64,000 nucleotides of DNA from Siderastrea radians. Its lineage: Eukaryota; Cnidaria; Anthozoa; Scleractinia; Rhizangiidae. Of this stretch, positions 35,045 through 46,204 are shown piece after piece (the first letter of the stretch is position 1; every line of letters starts with the position of its first letter). Both the position numbers and the translations under genes were made by a program. The stretch covers positions 4,159,420 to 4,223,419 of the forward strand of contig OZ024891.1 of assembly GCA_964017195.1 (NCBI GenBank), read 5' to 3'. Under the pieces are notes generated by a model that ran no database searches, was not told where the DNA came from, and saw nothing but the letters and a program-made list of their open reading frames with translations.

Positions 35045-38000
35045 ATGGCATTAACAGAAGCACTTGTGGAAAATTGGCTAGAAGAGAATGTGTCTCCTTT
35101 GGACGACAACAAGAGCGACTATTTCGTCAAAAAAGAAGAAATCTGGCAAGCATTCCACAGCAGCTTTCCATTAATAACATGCGATCAGAAAGAGGTATTT
35201 TTCTGTCTCCTTGGAAGAGCTATTAAAAGATTTAAGAATGTGACGGTCGTTAAAAAAAAATTTAAAAAAGTGGGATACCGTGGGTTCTTTTTAAAAAATT
35301 TAGCTCAATTGAATGAAGAAACGGTTAAGAATTGGGCCAGTTGTAACTTAGCCCCTGGCACTACAAATGATATGGTTGATAAAGAATGTCTGTGGCAAAA
35401 CTTCCAAAGATTTATGCAAAAGGGTCTGTTGGAGCAACACCGAGAACTTTTTTTTTCCTTGTTTGGCCAACAAGTCGTCGGTAAAGGGCACTTTGCGACA
35501 GTGACTCCAGTGACTTCTAAATCGAAGAAAAAGAGGAAGTCTTACATTGGTGTCAAGATTATTGAACGTCCATCTTCCCAGATCAATGAGGCGGGAAACG
35601 TTAGTGACGAAATTATACAAGCGGATCCATGTAGTGTAATTGACGAAACTGAACTCATGTCTGATGGTGAAAATGCGAGTGCACAGAACAGCGATAGCGA
35701 AGAAAACGTGGACGTGGGTATCAAAACAACCGCTTGCACGTCAGAGAGACAACCTGAGATTAAGATCATTGATCGTCCATCTTCCCAGATCAATGAGACG
35801 AGAAAAGTTAGCGATGAACGTTTTCAAGCAGATCCATGTAGTGTAATTGACGAAAATGGAGCCATGTCTGATGGTGAAAATGCGAGTGCACAGAACAGCG
35901 ATAGCGAAGAAAACGTGGGCGTGGGTCTCAAAACAACCGCTTGCACGTCAACAAGACAACCAGAAGTATGTAAACTCGTGTCTGATGATGAAAAGATAAG
36001 CGATAACAAAGCAGCTAACAATAGTGAAAGTAAAGAAAACCCCATTTTGGGTGATGATAAAGCCACTGAGACGTCAGAGTTTCAAAACGAGATACCGCAT
36101 TCCGCGCATGATGACGACCGCATCAACAGCATCGACGAAAACATAAGTGGTGAGGAGTCTATCAAGTATGACGAAGAAGATGACAGTAGTTCTACTTTCA
36201 ATCTTCCAAATGAGGGCGATGCATACCACATGGCAGATTCACTATCCATAGCAAGCTCGCATGATTCCCAAAGTGATAAGGTGGCACAGGAGGCATTATT
36301 TCAACGTTTTCACAAAAAGGTTAATCGCTTGACACCGAGCGACCTGCCAGGAAAGCCAAAAAGTTTTAAAGAGTACCTGGAAGGGATTTTCGAAAACAGC
36401 AGTTCCATGCGGGCTGAACGATTGGCCATCCAAAAGCGTTGTAAAAGCACGGTCAACTTCCAAGACTCCCAGATTAGAGCATTGGTGGCTGCGTCGTTCC
36501 CTCCGGTGAAGGTTGGCCAGTTAGCAGGGAGTAACGTGCCCGTCACCTATGAAGGAGACAAATTCCCGCAGTTTAGCCAGCTTCAGAAAAGCACCTTTCA
36601 GTGTGAGGTTTGCATCCCTTTCCAGAAATGGGCAACAGAACATGGTAGGCCCCATCCACGCCTGAGGTGTAGAACACAAGCTTCATTGGATGCCATTGTA
36701 GCTGGAACCGCCACACTGAAATTCTCCGGCCTAGTGCAAGTCGGGGAACATGCCGACTCCGAAAGCCACAGACACGCAATTAAATTTTTTGGGGCGATAG
36801 AAGACACTTCGTCTACCTCAAGCCAGCTTTCCCAACAAGAATCTTTGGGTGGTAAAAGGAAATCAAGCGGCCAACAGTCCATCCAAAAGTTCTTCCGTCC
36901 TTTAAACGAGGAGAGACCTCCGGATGTTTTTCAACAATCCAAGCAAGGAAAAGTTAAGTGCCATCATCTATGGGATCCGGAGGTCGTTAAACATTTTGCA
37001 GATGACCGCCAAATCAGACGTTTGACAGCCAAATCGTTATTCCAGCGCCAGGTCCATTTGGGAGAAATAACATGCTTTCTTACCATGGAAGGACACGAAG
37101 GCTGTCGCGATTATAAAACCTGGAAGGAGGTGCATCCCGTCGACGCAAAAGATGTAATTGAAAAGGCCAACAACAGCTTTCGGTCGATTTATGTCCCGAT
37201 GAGGTGCACCATCGATCTCTTTGGCCAACTTGTGAAGATTGATGGAAGCATTAAGAGTGTTGACCCTCCTTGTACTGGCGAAGCAGTGTCGCATGGTGAA
37301 AACCCTTACACTTGCAACAATTGTTCCAGGCAGCTAAGGGAATTAAAAGATGTATTGAGGCATAGAGAAAAAGGAAGCTTAGGAAGTATACGGGACAGGA
37401 TTGGAATTCGTGGGTTCAACCAACGTTACGCCAAGACACTTGAACTACAGAGTGCACTTAAGACAGAGACGAGACGAAGAAAGGAGGCAGAGAAAAACGT
37501 CATGGAACTGTCTAGAGTGAAACTGTCTAGAAGTGAGTGGGAACGATGTTTAATGGATGCGTGCCTGAGTTGTGATGAGGAAAAGTTGATTGTTGACCTT
37601 ATCCGTCTCTTCAAAACGGGAGTGTCAAAGACAAATCCAGTCCAAATGACGGTGATCCAAAATCTAACGTCGAAGCTGTCCAAACGAAATAACAATCACT
37701 TCGTGGAATTGATAAAAGACATCAGCGGTCTATTCCGAAACGAACTCGGATCCACGAATTATTCTCTATTAGCTGACATGTTTGGCTTGACGGGTACTAC
37801 TACGGCATCAAATCATGGCAAAGAAGAGCGACTTGATGCAGGTATCAATCACAAAGTATTCGAAGACGCAGCGCTTCGTTACAAAGGCTTACCAGTCAAT
37901 GAGGCTAGTGATGGGGCACGAAGCTTGAGATACCTTCAGCCGCGTTTGTCAAACTCAGGAGAAGTCGTCCTTTTAGGGAAAGCTTGGAATCCAGACGTAG

Positions 38001-41000
38001 AAAGCTGGACTAACGAGTCCATTACAGTTCCTCGAAGAGATTCCTCAAAAGGTGACAAAGACGACTATGATGCGCTGAAGAGGTTGGTTAACAAACTCCT
38101 TGACGATCACCAGCTAGCGAAAAATGTCTCCATCCATAATTTTACTGCCTTGGCACCTTTAGATAAGCCAACGTTGATCTACTGTTTGTGGCCAACCGTG
38201 GACAAGGGATACAAGGCAAGCCACCTTTTGAGATACTGGGAGAAGTTAAGGAACCTTTGCTACTACACCGAATCAGGGGAAGTGCGTCAAGTGCCTATCA
38301 ACCTTCTGACATACTCGACTGATTCTGCTGGTTTCTCGTTGTCAGCTGCCAGCAAGTTGATGAAGCCAACAAAACAAGAGGTAAAAGATGGTATCGTTTT
38401 TCTGGGATTGGGCGTAGAAGGGGAACGATTCCTTGCTCCATATTACTGGCACCTTCCCGCAATAGCATGCCTTGACTACGACCACGAACAGAGATTGTTT
38501 CTTAAGAATCTGAAGTATGAGACAAGAGAGTTGACATTCTGGGAAGAAGGCGGGAGGATAACACGACTGGCAACAATTCAACATCTCCACGACTTAAAAA
38601 ATCGCTGTCAGAACTTAGGACTGGATTGTGGATTTAACGCTACCGACCTCCTCCTAGTCTTTTTCTGTGATCAGAATTCTGATGCATGCGAAAGGCTTTT
38701 CACAACCCATATTGCAGATCTTCTTGATGAACACATCCCAGGGTCTGAAGCAACAAGCCTGTACATTAGAGCCGTATCTCGCCTCATTGAACCATTTCGA
38801 AGGGTATACTTTGGATCTCCAGCTGAAGTACAAGAGTCTGTTTCGAGTGCCATAATTATTCTCCGCCTGTGGAAGAGAGTCTTGGAGCTGAAAAAGATTC
38901 CCTTGCATTCCAAACCAGGTGCCAAGTCTGACCCTTCGAAACGGGGTAAATTCCTGACAAATGGATGCTACACGACTGCAGAGATTCTATTCGCTGCCGC
39001 TACACTTTACCAGCTTGCAATGTTCTTGCATTTTAAAGAGCTTGGTCCATCTGCGGGGTCTCTTTACAACACAGGTACGAAGTCAACCGAGAGGATCATC
39101 AGTGAAATGCAAGGGAAGACCACTGAAATCCAGTCTTTAGATGCCCAGCCGACCTTTGCGGATATGCTGGATAAGAGCACGAGGGTTCAGTTCAACATCA
39201 ACACTAAGCAGCGCCTGGCCCAAGCTGGAGCTAAAGTTAGACAGTCATCCAACAGGAGGCAAAGAGCCTTTGCTTTTTCTAAATGCGCGCAGAAAGAAGA
39301 GGGATCATACAGATACCCATCTGAATACAAAGCTTTTCTGGAAGAACAGAGGCAAGCTCATTCCCGGGGTGTGAAAAATGGCCAGGTGTTGTTTGAAAAG
39401 TATATGCCAGCAGAGGCTGTAGAGCTCCTGAAGAAAAGCGGCTACTGGGAGGTCCCGTACCGTTGTGATCATCCAGTTGGTCTGCGATTTATGGACGGAG
39501 ACTTCCCAGATGACTACAACATGTTGGACAAGACTTACGCCTATGCCAAAGGCTGCGTTTTCGACCTTGAAGAGGACATCGAAAATGCCAATGAAGAGAA
39601 CGAAGAGAGTGACGAGACAAAGGAAGAAGAAAGTAAGGGAAATATTGATGAGGGTGAAACCGAAATAGACAAATTCGAATGTGAGGAAGAAAGAGAGGGA
39701 GCAGACAAAGGGAGTAAAGCTCAGAAATGGAAAATTTCCAAATCCGTTGGTGGAAGAACGACAACAATGCACATTAAACGAGCATTGAAGCTCCTTCTTC
39801 CAAGGGAGTACATTGCCCGGTGTCGCCAGAAAAGACACTGGGCTGCAAAGTACCTTCCGGGTAAGGCGCCTCTTGACCCAAAACACGATATCGTGAAATT
39901 CGCAAACGTGGCCTTAAAATCGTCATTGAAGGGGCAGAAGGTATTCGACATTGCTCGCGTTGAGGCAATCCAATCATGTAAAGATGGCGCTGACGTGAAC
40001 AGCTTCCGGTTGAAAGGTGACTCTTCCGTGAGAGTTCGTTTTTCTATTTATCAGCAATCTGCTACTGATGACACCTACTATGTACATCCTGCCTTGGGAC
40101 TCACACAGTGGAGAGCATCTTCTTCCATACTCGGTCCTGTTGAACTTATTCCTGTCACAGAAAACACCCCGGGGAGCTATAAGCTGCATGAGGCTTCCAA
40201 GAAGCTACTAAATGAAATGGGATTCATCTGCAGAGGGGATGTCAAATTAGACGAAACAGAAGCAGCTTCGTATCAGACATCCCTGGATGAGCAGCAAGAA
40301 GATCCCCTGCCTGATGACTTTTACGAGATCGAAGATGTGCTGCAAAGACGTTTATGCAAGGACTCTTTGACGTATGAGTACAAAGTTCGCTTCAAGGGTT
40401 ATCAGTCAGATGATGACATGTGGCTCCCAGCTTCTTATTTTAACAGGGCGATAAATTATGAATCAATGTCCAGGTTCGGAAGAAAGAGGAAGCACAAGAT
40501 CGATCCCGACGCTGCTCGTGACATTCCAAACAAAAAAAGAAGAACTTGTTCAGAGGAATCAAAGCAAAGGATGAAGAACAGAAGCAGCATGAGCAAAGAG
40601 TCTTCTCTTCGCAAACGCAAGATGCAGGTACAGGAAACAAAAACTGTGGATTGTCACAAGGGGAAAGCTGGCCCTTCTTCGTCACCTGCATTCCAAGTCA
40701 GCGACAAGGACACGCCAGAAAGTCAAAACGAAACATCGAAATCTTCAGAATCTAAACCTTGTCTTTCACCAATTAACAAACCGGAGTTACCCAGTGACTC
40801 TTACGACTCACTCGATCAGCAGTCAAGGAAGACTCCAGTTATAATCAATGAACAGGACGAACGGCCGTGCCAAAAGAAAACCGAAAGCTCGAGTGACACC
40901 ATCAGCATGGAAAATGGTGATGTCAACCACAAGGCAACACCCAAGCGTAGGAAACAGGTACCATCAAAGGCGAGGAGAAACATTAGATCCAAAAATAAAG

Positions 41001-42343
41001 GAAAGGCTTTCCGCTCCTCGTTAGCCTCTATCTTGATACACGATATCAACGACAGCGAGACCTTTGATTTTCCATCTAAGCCTTCTAAATCGAACTCCTG
41101 TGAATTGGCGTCAGAAAATTCAGCGATGGCCACCGAGACCAATGAAACACTATTAGAGTTGCTTACCGTTCCCAGTGTTGAAGAGTCGGCTCAAGCGCCA
41201 AAGAAAGGGCCAGCCACAACGAAAAATGTTTCAAAAGTCATTAATCTGGATGAAATTCCTTCAGAAGAAATTCCGTTGGAAATGGGAGTTATGGCGGAAG
41301 TGCTTCGTCGAAATGACAATTTCTGCTTCCCAAGGCGCTTGATTGGTGAAACAAAGTTCCCCGATGTTGATAGGACAGTGACGTCTTTTTCACTGAGTAG
41401 CAGTAAGTGTGTACTTACAGACCCTCTTAAAGTAAACAAACTACCGCCGCAATCTGTTCTTCTGGATATAGAGAAAGAGTTCGCGGAGTCTTCAAATAAA
41501 GAATCTGAAAAAGTAGTGCAGATTTCCTCGTATGGTAACTTTAACCAACATGGTATTCTAATACTGCAAAGATTTCATCGTTTGAAACGTCTGCGCGCAG
41601 AGGTAGAATTTGAGAAGGCATGGCTTCGAAGTGTTTCCCATTTATCAGCTTTTACAGATGACGTCACTCATGCTTTATTAGACAGGTGGAACCTCGAGGG
41701 CACTTATCTGGCATCCTACCACGGTTACACAATCACGTCCCAGGTACTATCCCAGTTGTGTGGCGAGAGGTACCTGTCCGATGAAATTTTGAACTTTTTG
41801 GGACAGAAATATTGCGATGAGTCCAACCACAACAGACAAGCGTGCCACAATATTCTACTTCCGTCTTTTCTATCCACTGGGGAACTTTTCGAGAATGTTG
41901 TGGTCAACATATGTGCCAACTATGATCTGGATAGTGTAAAGAGCATGTATTTGCCGGTTCACATTAACTCAAACCATTGGGGACTGGCCATATTCTCGGT
42001 CATCGATCAAACAGTTTTCTTCGACGATGGCTATCATTCTCCTATTCCAGATGATCTTAACAGGAATGCACACGAAATCATCGAAATAATTCACCAAGTA
42101 ACCAGTAATGATAAATTTCTACCTTCAAAATGGTTCAAAATCAAGCGATTCAGAGTTCCGATGCCAGATCAGCCAGACAGCGCATCTGCATCAAGCGTTG
42201 GTTGCGGAAGTTGCGGGGTAGCCGTCCTTTGCGCCATTCGCGATTTTTGCAGTGGAAGAACAAGTGGATTTTCCTGGTCATACAAAGATGCTCCACGCTT
42301 GCGTTTGGAATTGATGTTAGAGATCCTTGGTCTTTTGACCTGA
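35045..42343 (+). CDS. Giant protein with chromodomain and C-terminal Ulp1-like protease (2432 aa)
   Basis: One uninterrupted 7.3-kb frame. Residues 1-165 contain two similar ~80-residue domains (WLEENVSP...W..F and NWASCNLAP...W..F), possibly winged-helix folds. Residues 172-310 are an acidic region with a 69-residue internal duplication. A C-x2-C...H-x4-H zinc-finger-like motif starts at C520/C523, and another CNNC lies near residue 759. Residues ~780-1440 form a long helical region with TYSTDSAGFS and GTKSTERIISEMQGKT, which could be a divergent transposase core; this is unproven. A chromodomain occupies ~1756-1805 (FYEIEDVLQRR, YKVRFKGYQS, MWLPASY). The C-terminus is a Ulp1/C48-type cysteine protease with NHW (H2311), FFDDG (D2327) and GCGSCG (C2390). 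Basic low-complexity linkers suggest a nuclear protein. The ORF is intronless and undamaged, which fits either a recent transposon or a domesticated gene. No TIRs were found near it. Confidence 0.8.
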   Translation: MALTEALVENWLEENVSPLDDNKSDYFVKKEEIWQAFHSSFPLITCDQKEVFFCLLGRAIKRFKNVTVVKKKFKKVGYRGFFLKNLAQLNEETVKNWASCNLAPGTTNDMVDKECLWQNFQRFMQKGLLEQHRELFFSLFGQQVVGKGHFATVTPVTSKSKKKRKSYIGVKIIERPSSQINEAGNVSDEIIQADPCSVIDETELMSDGENASAQNSDSEENVDVGIKTTACTSERQPEIKIIDRPSSQINETRKVSDERFQADPCSVIDENGAMSDGENASAQNSDSEENVGVGLKTTACTSTRQPEVCKLVSDDEKISDNKAANNSESKENPILGDDKATETSEFQNEIPHSAHDDDRINSIDENISGEESIKYDEEDDSSSTFNLPNEGDAYHMADSLSIASSHDSQSDKVAQEALFQRFHKKVNRLTPSDLPGKPKSFKEYLEGIFENSSSMRAERLAIQKRCKSTVNFQDSQIRALVAASFPPVKVGQLAGSNVPVTYEGDKFPQFSQLQKSTFQCEVCIPFQKWATEHGRPHPRLRCRTQASLDAIVAGTATLKFSGLVQVGEHADSESHRHAIKFFGAIEDTSSTSSQLSQQESLGGKRKSSGQQSIQKFFRPLNEERPPDVFQQSKQGKVKCHHLWDPEVVKHFADDRQIRRLTAKSLFQRQVHLGEITCFLTMEGHEGCRDYKTWKEVHPVDAKDVIEKANNSFRSIYVPMRCTIDLFGQLVKIDGSIKSVDPPCTGEAVSHGENPYTCNNCSRQLRELKDVLRHREKGSLGSIRDRIGIRGFNQRYAKTLELQSALKTETRRRKEAEKNVMELSRVKLSRSEWERCLMDACLSCDEEKLIVDLIRLFKTGVSKTNPVQMTVIQNLTSKLSKRNNNHFVELIKDISGLFRNELGSTNYSLLADMFGLTGTTTASNHGKEERLDAGINHKVFEDAALRYKGLPVNEASDGARSLRYLQPRLSNSGEVVLLGKAWNPDVESWTNESITVPRRDSSKGDKDDYDALKRLVNKLLDDHQLAKNVSIHNFTALAPLDKPTLIYCLWPTVDKGYKASHLLRYWEKLRNLCYYTESGEVRQVPINLLTYSTDSAGFSLSAASKLMKPTKQEVKDGIVFLGLGVEGERFLAPYYWHLPAIACLDYDHEQRLFLKNLKYETRELTFWEEGGRITRLATIQHLHDLKNRCQNLGLDCGFNATDLLLVFFCDQNSDACERLFTTHIADLLDEHIPGSEATSLYIRAVSRLIEPFRRVYFGSPAEVQESVSSAIIILRLWKRVLELKKIPLHSKPGAKSDPSKRGKFLTNGCYTTAEILFAAATLYQLAMFLHFKELGPSAGSLYNTGTKSTERIISEMQGKTTEIQSLDAQPTFADMLDKSTRVQFNINTKQRLAQAGAKVRQSSNRRQRAFAFSKCAQKEEGSYRYPSEYKAFLEEQRQAHSRGVKNGQVLFEKYMPAEAVELLKKSGYWEVPYRCDHPVGLRFMDGDFPDDYNMLDKTYAYAKGCVFDLEEDIENANEENEESDETKEEESKGNIDEGETEIDKFECEEEREGADKGSKAQKWKISKSVGGRTTTMHIKRALKLLLPREYIARCRQKRHWAAKYLPGKAPLDPKHDIVKFANVALKSSLKGQKVFDIARVEAIQSCKDGADVNSFRLKGDSSVRVRFSIYQQSATDDTYYVHPALGLTQWRASSSILGPVELIPVTENTPGSYKLHEASKKLLNEMGFICRGDVKLDETEAASYQTSLDEQQEDPLPDDFYEIEDVLQRRLCKDSLTYEYKVRFKGYQSDDDMWLPASYFNRAINYESMSRFGRKRKHKIDPDAARDIPNKKRRTCSEESKQRMKNRSSMSKESSLRKRKMQVQETKTVDCHKGKAGPSSSPAFQVSDKDTPESQNETSKSSESKPCLSPINKPELPSDSYDSLDQQSRKTPVIINEQDERPCQKKTESSSDTISMENGDVNHKATPKRRKQVPSKARRNIRSKNKGKAFRSSLASILIHDINDSETFDFPSKPSKSNSCELASENSAMATETNETLLELLTVPSVEESAQAPKKGPATTKNVSKVINLDEIPSEEIPLEMGVMAEVLRRNDNFCFPRRLIGETKFPDVDRTVTSFSLSSSKCVLTDPLKVNKLPPQSVLLDIEKEFAESSNKESEKVVQISSYGNFNQHGILILQRFHRLKRLRAEVEFEKAWLRSVSHLSAFTDDVTHALLDRWNLEGTYLASYHGYTITSQVLSQLCGERYLSDEILNFLGQKYCDESNHNRQACHNILLPSFLSTGELFENVVVNICANYDLDSVKSMYLPVHINSNHWGLAIFSVIDQTVFFDDGYHSPIPDDLNRNAHEIIEIIHQVTSNDKFLPSKWFKIKRFRVPMPDQPDSASASSVGCGSCGVAVLCAIRDFCSGRTSGFSWSYKDAPRLRLELMLEILGLLT
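35555..35968. repeat. 207-bp in-frame tandem duplication inside the giant ORF
   Basis: The stretch from KIIERPSSQINE to KTTACTSERQPE (residues ~171-239) is repeated almost unchanged as KIIDRPSSQINE to KTTACTSTRQPE (residues ~240-308). The DNA copies are also close to identical (for example CGTCCATCTTCCCAGATCAA in both). This points to a recent duplication of an acidic, probably disordered segment. Confidence 0.9.
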
Positions 42344-42660
42344 TTAACGAACGTGGCTATCTCGCTAACCCAGAATTTGGCACCATTTTGATTCAGCATC
42401 TTACCAATTAAACCAGAAAAAGGATCAGCAACAAAAAAAGAAGAAAAAAATTGGATCGTCGTTTCGTTAAATCACTGGAACTGATTATGAATATCCCCTT
42501 TCTACTCTCTTCTATCGACACTCGTAAATGTATTACGATTTGGTATCTCCAAGTATTGAAAATATTAGCAATAAATGTCTGGATCACCGTTTCTAATTGT
42601 TTTTTAAATCAGCACCCTACAGACTGAAATATCAAGCATATGGACTCTAATAATAACGCT
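42344..42660 (+). promoter_or_regulatory. 3' flank of the giant ORF with poly(A) signal
   Basis: AATAAA at 42570-42575 lies 230 bp after the stop and is the likely polyadenylation signal. No other feature is seen before the 180-bp array begins. Confidence 0.45.
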
Positions 42661-45600
42661 CAGGCTATCGACACGTGAGTCAACGTCATCTCAAACAGTC
42701 GTTCTCAGGGCTACATTCATCCAGACGATCATACTTTACCTATTTGTGAAATGTATTCTCTGCCCCCCTCTGCTTCCTAACTCCTCTGTTCCCTACCAAC
42801 TGAACTAGCAAAGAAATAGACTGTAATGAAATCTACTGCTATGGTTGCGGAAACGTCATCCAACGTCATCCCAAACAGTCGTTTTCAGAACTACACTCAC
42901 TCGGACGATCATAGGTTACCTACGTATGAAATGGGCACTCTTTCTCCACCTGTTTCCTGGCTTCTCAGTGCTCTACCAATTGAGCTATCAAGCAAATGGA
43001 CACTGCCTCCCTCTGGTTCCTGGATTCTCAGTGCTCCACACGTTAAGCTAACAAGCAAAGTGACCGTAATAAAAACTACCGCTTAGCTTGTGGAAACGTT
43101 ATCTCAGTCGTTCTGAAGACAACTCTCACCCGGACGATCATACTTCATCTACTTATGAAATAGACTCTCTGCCTGCTTCTGCTTCTGCTTCCTAGCTACT
43201 TAGTATTCTACCAACTGAACTAACAAGGAAATCGAATGTAATGAAATCTACCGCTTCAACTGTGGAAACGTCATCCAACGTCATCTCATGTATTACGGTT
43301 TGGTATCTCCGAGTACTGAAACGATTAGCAATGAATGTCTGGATCACCCTTTCTAATTGTTTCTTAATCCAGCACCCTACCGACTGAAATAACAAGCATA
43401 TCAACTCTAGTAATAACTCTCAGGCTATCGAAACGTCAGTCAACGTCATCTCAAACAGGTGTTCTCAGGAATACACTCACCAGACGATCACACGTCACCT
43501 ACGTATGAAATGGACACTCGGCCTCCTTCTGGTTCCTGGATCCTCAGTGCTCTACCAATTGACCTAACAAGCAAATTGACTGTAACGAGTTCTACCGCTA
43601 TGGTTGCGGAAACGTCATCCAACGTCATCCCAGACAGTCGTTTTCAGAACTACACTCACTCATAGGTCACCTACGTATGAAATGGACACTCTTTCTCCTC
43701 CTGTTTCCTGGCTTCTCAGTGCTCTACCAATTGAGCTATCAAGCAAATGGACTCTAATGTTGTCTTCCGCTTAGGTTGTCGAAACGTCTGCCAATGTTAT
43801 CTCAACAAGTCGCTCGCAGGACTACACTCACACGGACGATCACGCTTCATCTACTTATGAAATGGACACTCTGCCTTCTTCTGGTTCCTGGCTGCTCCGT
43901 GGTCTTCCAATTGCAAGCAAATTGAATGTAATAAATTCTAGAGCTTAGATTGTGGAAACGTCCACCAACGTCATCTCAAAAAGTCCTTCTCAGGACTACA
44001 CTGACACGGAAGAGCATACATCACCTACGTATGAAATGGACACTCTGCCTCGCTCTGGTTCCTGGCTCCTCAGTGCTCTACTAATTGAACTAACAAGCAA
44101 ATTGACTGTAATGAAATCTACCGCTTAGTTTGCACAGACGTCGTCCAACGTCATCTCAAACAGGCGTTCTCAGGACTACACTCACTCGGACGATCATAGG
44201 TCACCTACGTATTAAGTGGACACTCTGTCTTCTTCTGGTTCCTGGCTCCTCAGCGCTCCACCAATTGAACTAACAAGCAATTTGACTGTAATGAAATCTA
44301 CTACTTTGGATGCCGAAACGTCATCCAAGGTGATCTAAAACAGTCGTTCTCAAGACTACACTCACCCAGACGATCATAAGTCACCTACGTATGAAATGGA
44401 CACTCTGCCTCTTTCTGGTTCCTGGCTCCTCAGTGCTATACCAATTGAACTAACAAGCAAATTGACTGTAATGAAATCTACCGCTTAGGTTGCACAAACG
44501 TCATCCAACGTCATCTCAAACAGTCGTTCTCAGGACTACACTCACTACACTTATCAAATGGACGCTCTGTCTTTTTCTGGTTCCTGGCTTCTCAGTGCTT
44601 TACCAATTAAACTAACAGGCAAATTGACTGTTATGAAATCTACCGCATATGCGGCACAAACGTCGTCCAACGTCATCTCAAACAGTCGTTCTCAGGACTA
44701 CATTCACTCGGACGATCATAGGTCACCTACGTATGAAATGGTCACTCTGCCTCCTTCTAATTCCTGGCTCCTCAGCGCTCTACCAAGTGAACTAACATGC
44801 AATTTGACTGTAATGAAATCAGCTGCTTTGGTTATGGAAACGTCATCCAAGGTCATCTAACACAGTGGTTCTTAGGACTACACTCAACCAGACGATCATA
44901 AGTCACCTACGTCTGAAATGGACCCTCTGCCTCCTTCTGGTTCCTGGCTCCTCAGTGCTATCCCAATTGAACTAACAAGCAAATTGCCTGTAATGAAATC
45001 TACCGTTTTGGTTGCGGAAACATAAACCAACGTCAAGTCAAACCGTCGTTCTCAGGACTACACTCACGCAGACGATCATAAGTCACCTAGGTCTGAAATA
45101 GACACTCTGCCTCCTTCTGGCTCCTGGCTCCTAAGTGCTCTACCAATTGAACTAACAAGCAAATTGACTGTAATGAAATCTACCGCTTAGTTTGCACAGA
45201 CGTCGTCCAACGTCATCTAACACAGTCGTTCTCAGGACTTCTTTCACCCAGGCGATCATTCGTCCCCTACTTATGAAATCGACGCTCTGTCTTCTTCTGG
45301 TTCCTGGCTTCTCAGTGCTCTTCCAATTGAACTAACAAGCAAATTGACTGTTATGAAATCTACCGCATATGTGGCACAAACGTCGTCCAACGTCATCTCA
45401 AATAGTCGTTCTCAGGACTACACTCACCCAGACGTTCATAAGTCACCTACGTCTGAAATGGACACTCTGCCTCGCTCTGGTTCCTGGCTCCTAAGTGCTC
45501 TACCAATTGAACTAACAAGCAAATTGACTGTAATGAAATCTACCGCTTAGTTTGCACAGACGTCGTCCAACGTCATCTCAAACAGGCGTTCTCAGGACTA

Positions 45601-46204
45601 CACTCACTCGGACGATCATAGGTCACCTACATATTAAGTGGACACTCTGCCTCCTTCTGGTTCCTGGCTCCTCAGTGCGCTACCAATTGAGCTAACAAGC
45701 AAATTGACTGTAAAGAAATCTACCGCTTAGGTTGCACAAACGTCATCCAACGTCATCTCAAACAGTCCTCCTCATGACTACACACACTCGGACGATCATA
45801 GGTCACCTACTTATGAAATGGACACTCTACCTCCTTCTGGTTCCTGACTCCTCAGCGCTCTACCAATTGAACTAACAAGCAATTTGACTGTAATGAAATC
45901 TACTACTTTGGATGCCGAAACGTCATACAAGGTGATCTAAAACAGTCGGTCTCAGGACTACACTCACCCAGACGATCATAAGTCACGTACGTATGAAATG
46001 GACACTCTACCTCCTTCTGGTTCCTGGCTCCTCAGTGCTCTACCAATTGAACTAACACGCAAATTGACTGTAATGAAATCTACTGCTTAGGTTGTGGAAA
46101 CGTCTGCCGACGTCATCTTAAACTGGCGTTCTCAAGACTTCTCTTACCCGGACGATCATACTTCATCTACTTATGAAATAGACTTTCTGCCTGCTTCCAG
46201 TTCA
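42660..46204 (-). repeat. 180-bp tandem array of tRNA/SINE-like units
   Basis: About 19 to 20 units with a period of 180 bp. On the plus strand each reads roughly GACTACACTCACTCGGACGA, TCATAGGTCACCTACGTATG, TCTGGTTCCTGGCTCCTCAG and TGCTCTACCAATTGAACTAA. On the minus strand the last block becomes TTAGTTCAATTGGTAGAGCA, which matches a tRNA D-arm/A-box. A B-box with proper spacing is not clear. The units therefore look like tandem copies of a tRNA-derived SINE. Units are 80-95% alike by eye, more diverged towards 42.7-43.9 kb. Confidence 0.88.

Noticed and set aside
39305..39886. 193-codon minus-strand frame
   Set aside because: It is a shadow of the giant ORF in an E/K-rich stretch; it has no homology features.
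42826..45550. Recurring frames such as SGSWLLSALPIELTSKLTV
   Set aside because: They arise from the 180-bp array, whose length is divisible by three; stops recur in most units and the other strand shows the tRNA-like origin.
42660..46204. Possible tRNA gene cluster
   Set aside because: Only the D-arm/A-box part resembles a tRNA. No acceptor stem, anticodon arm or T-arm can be drawn, so these are SINE-like units.
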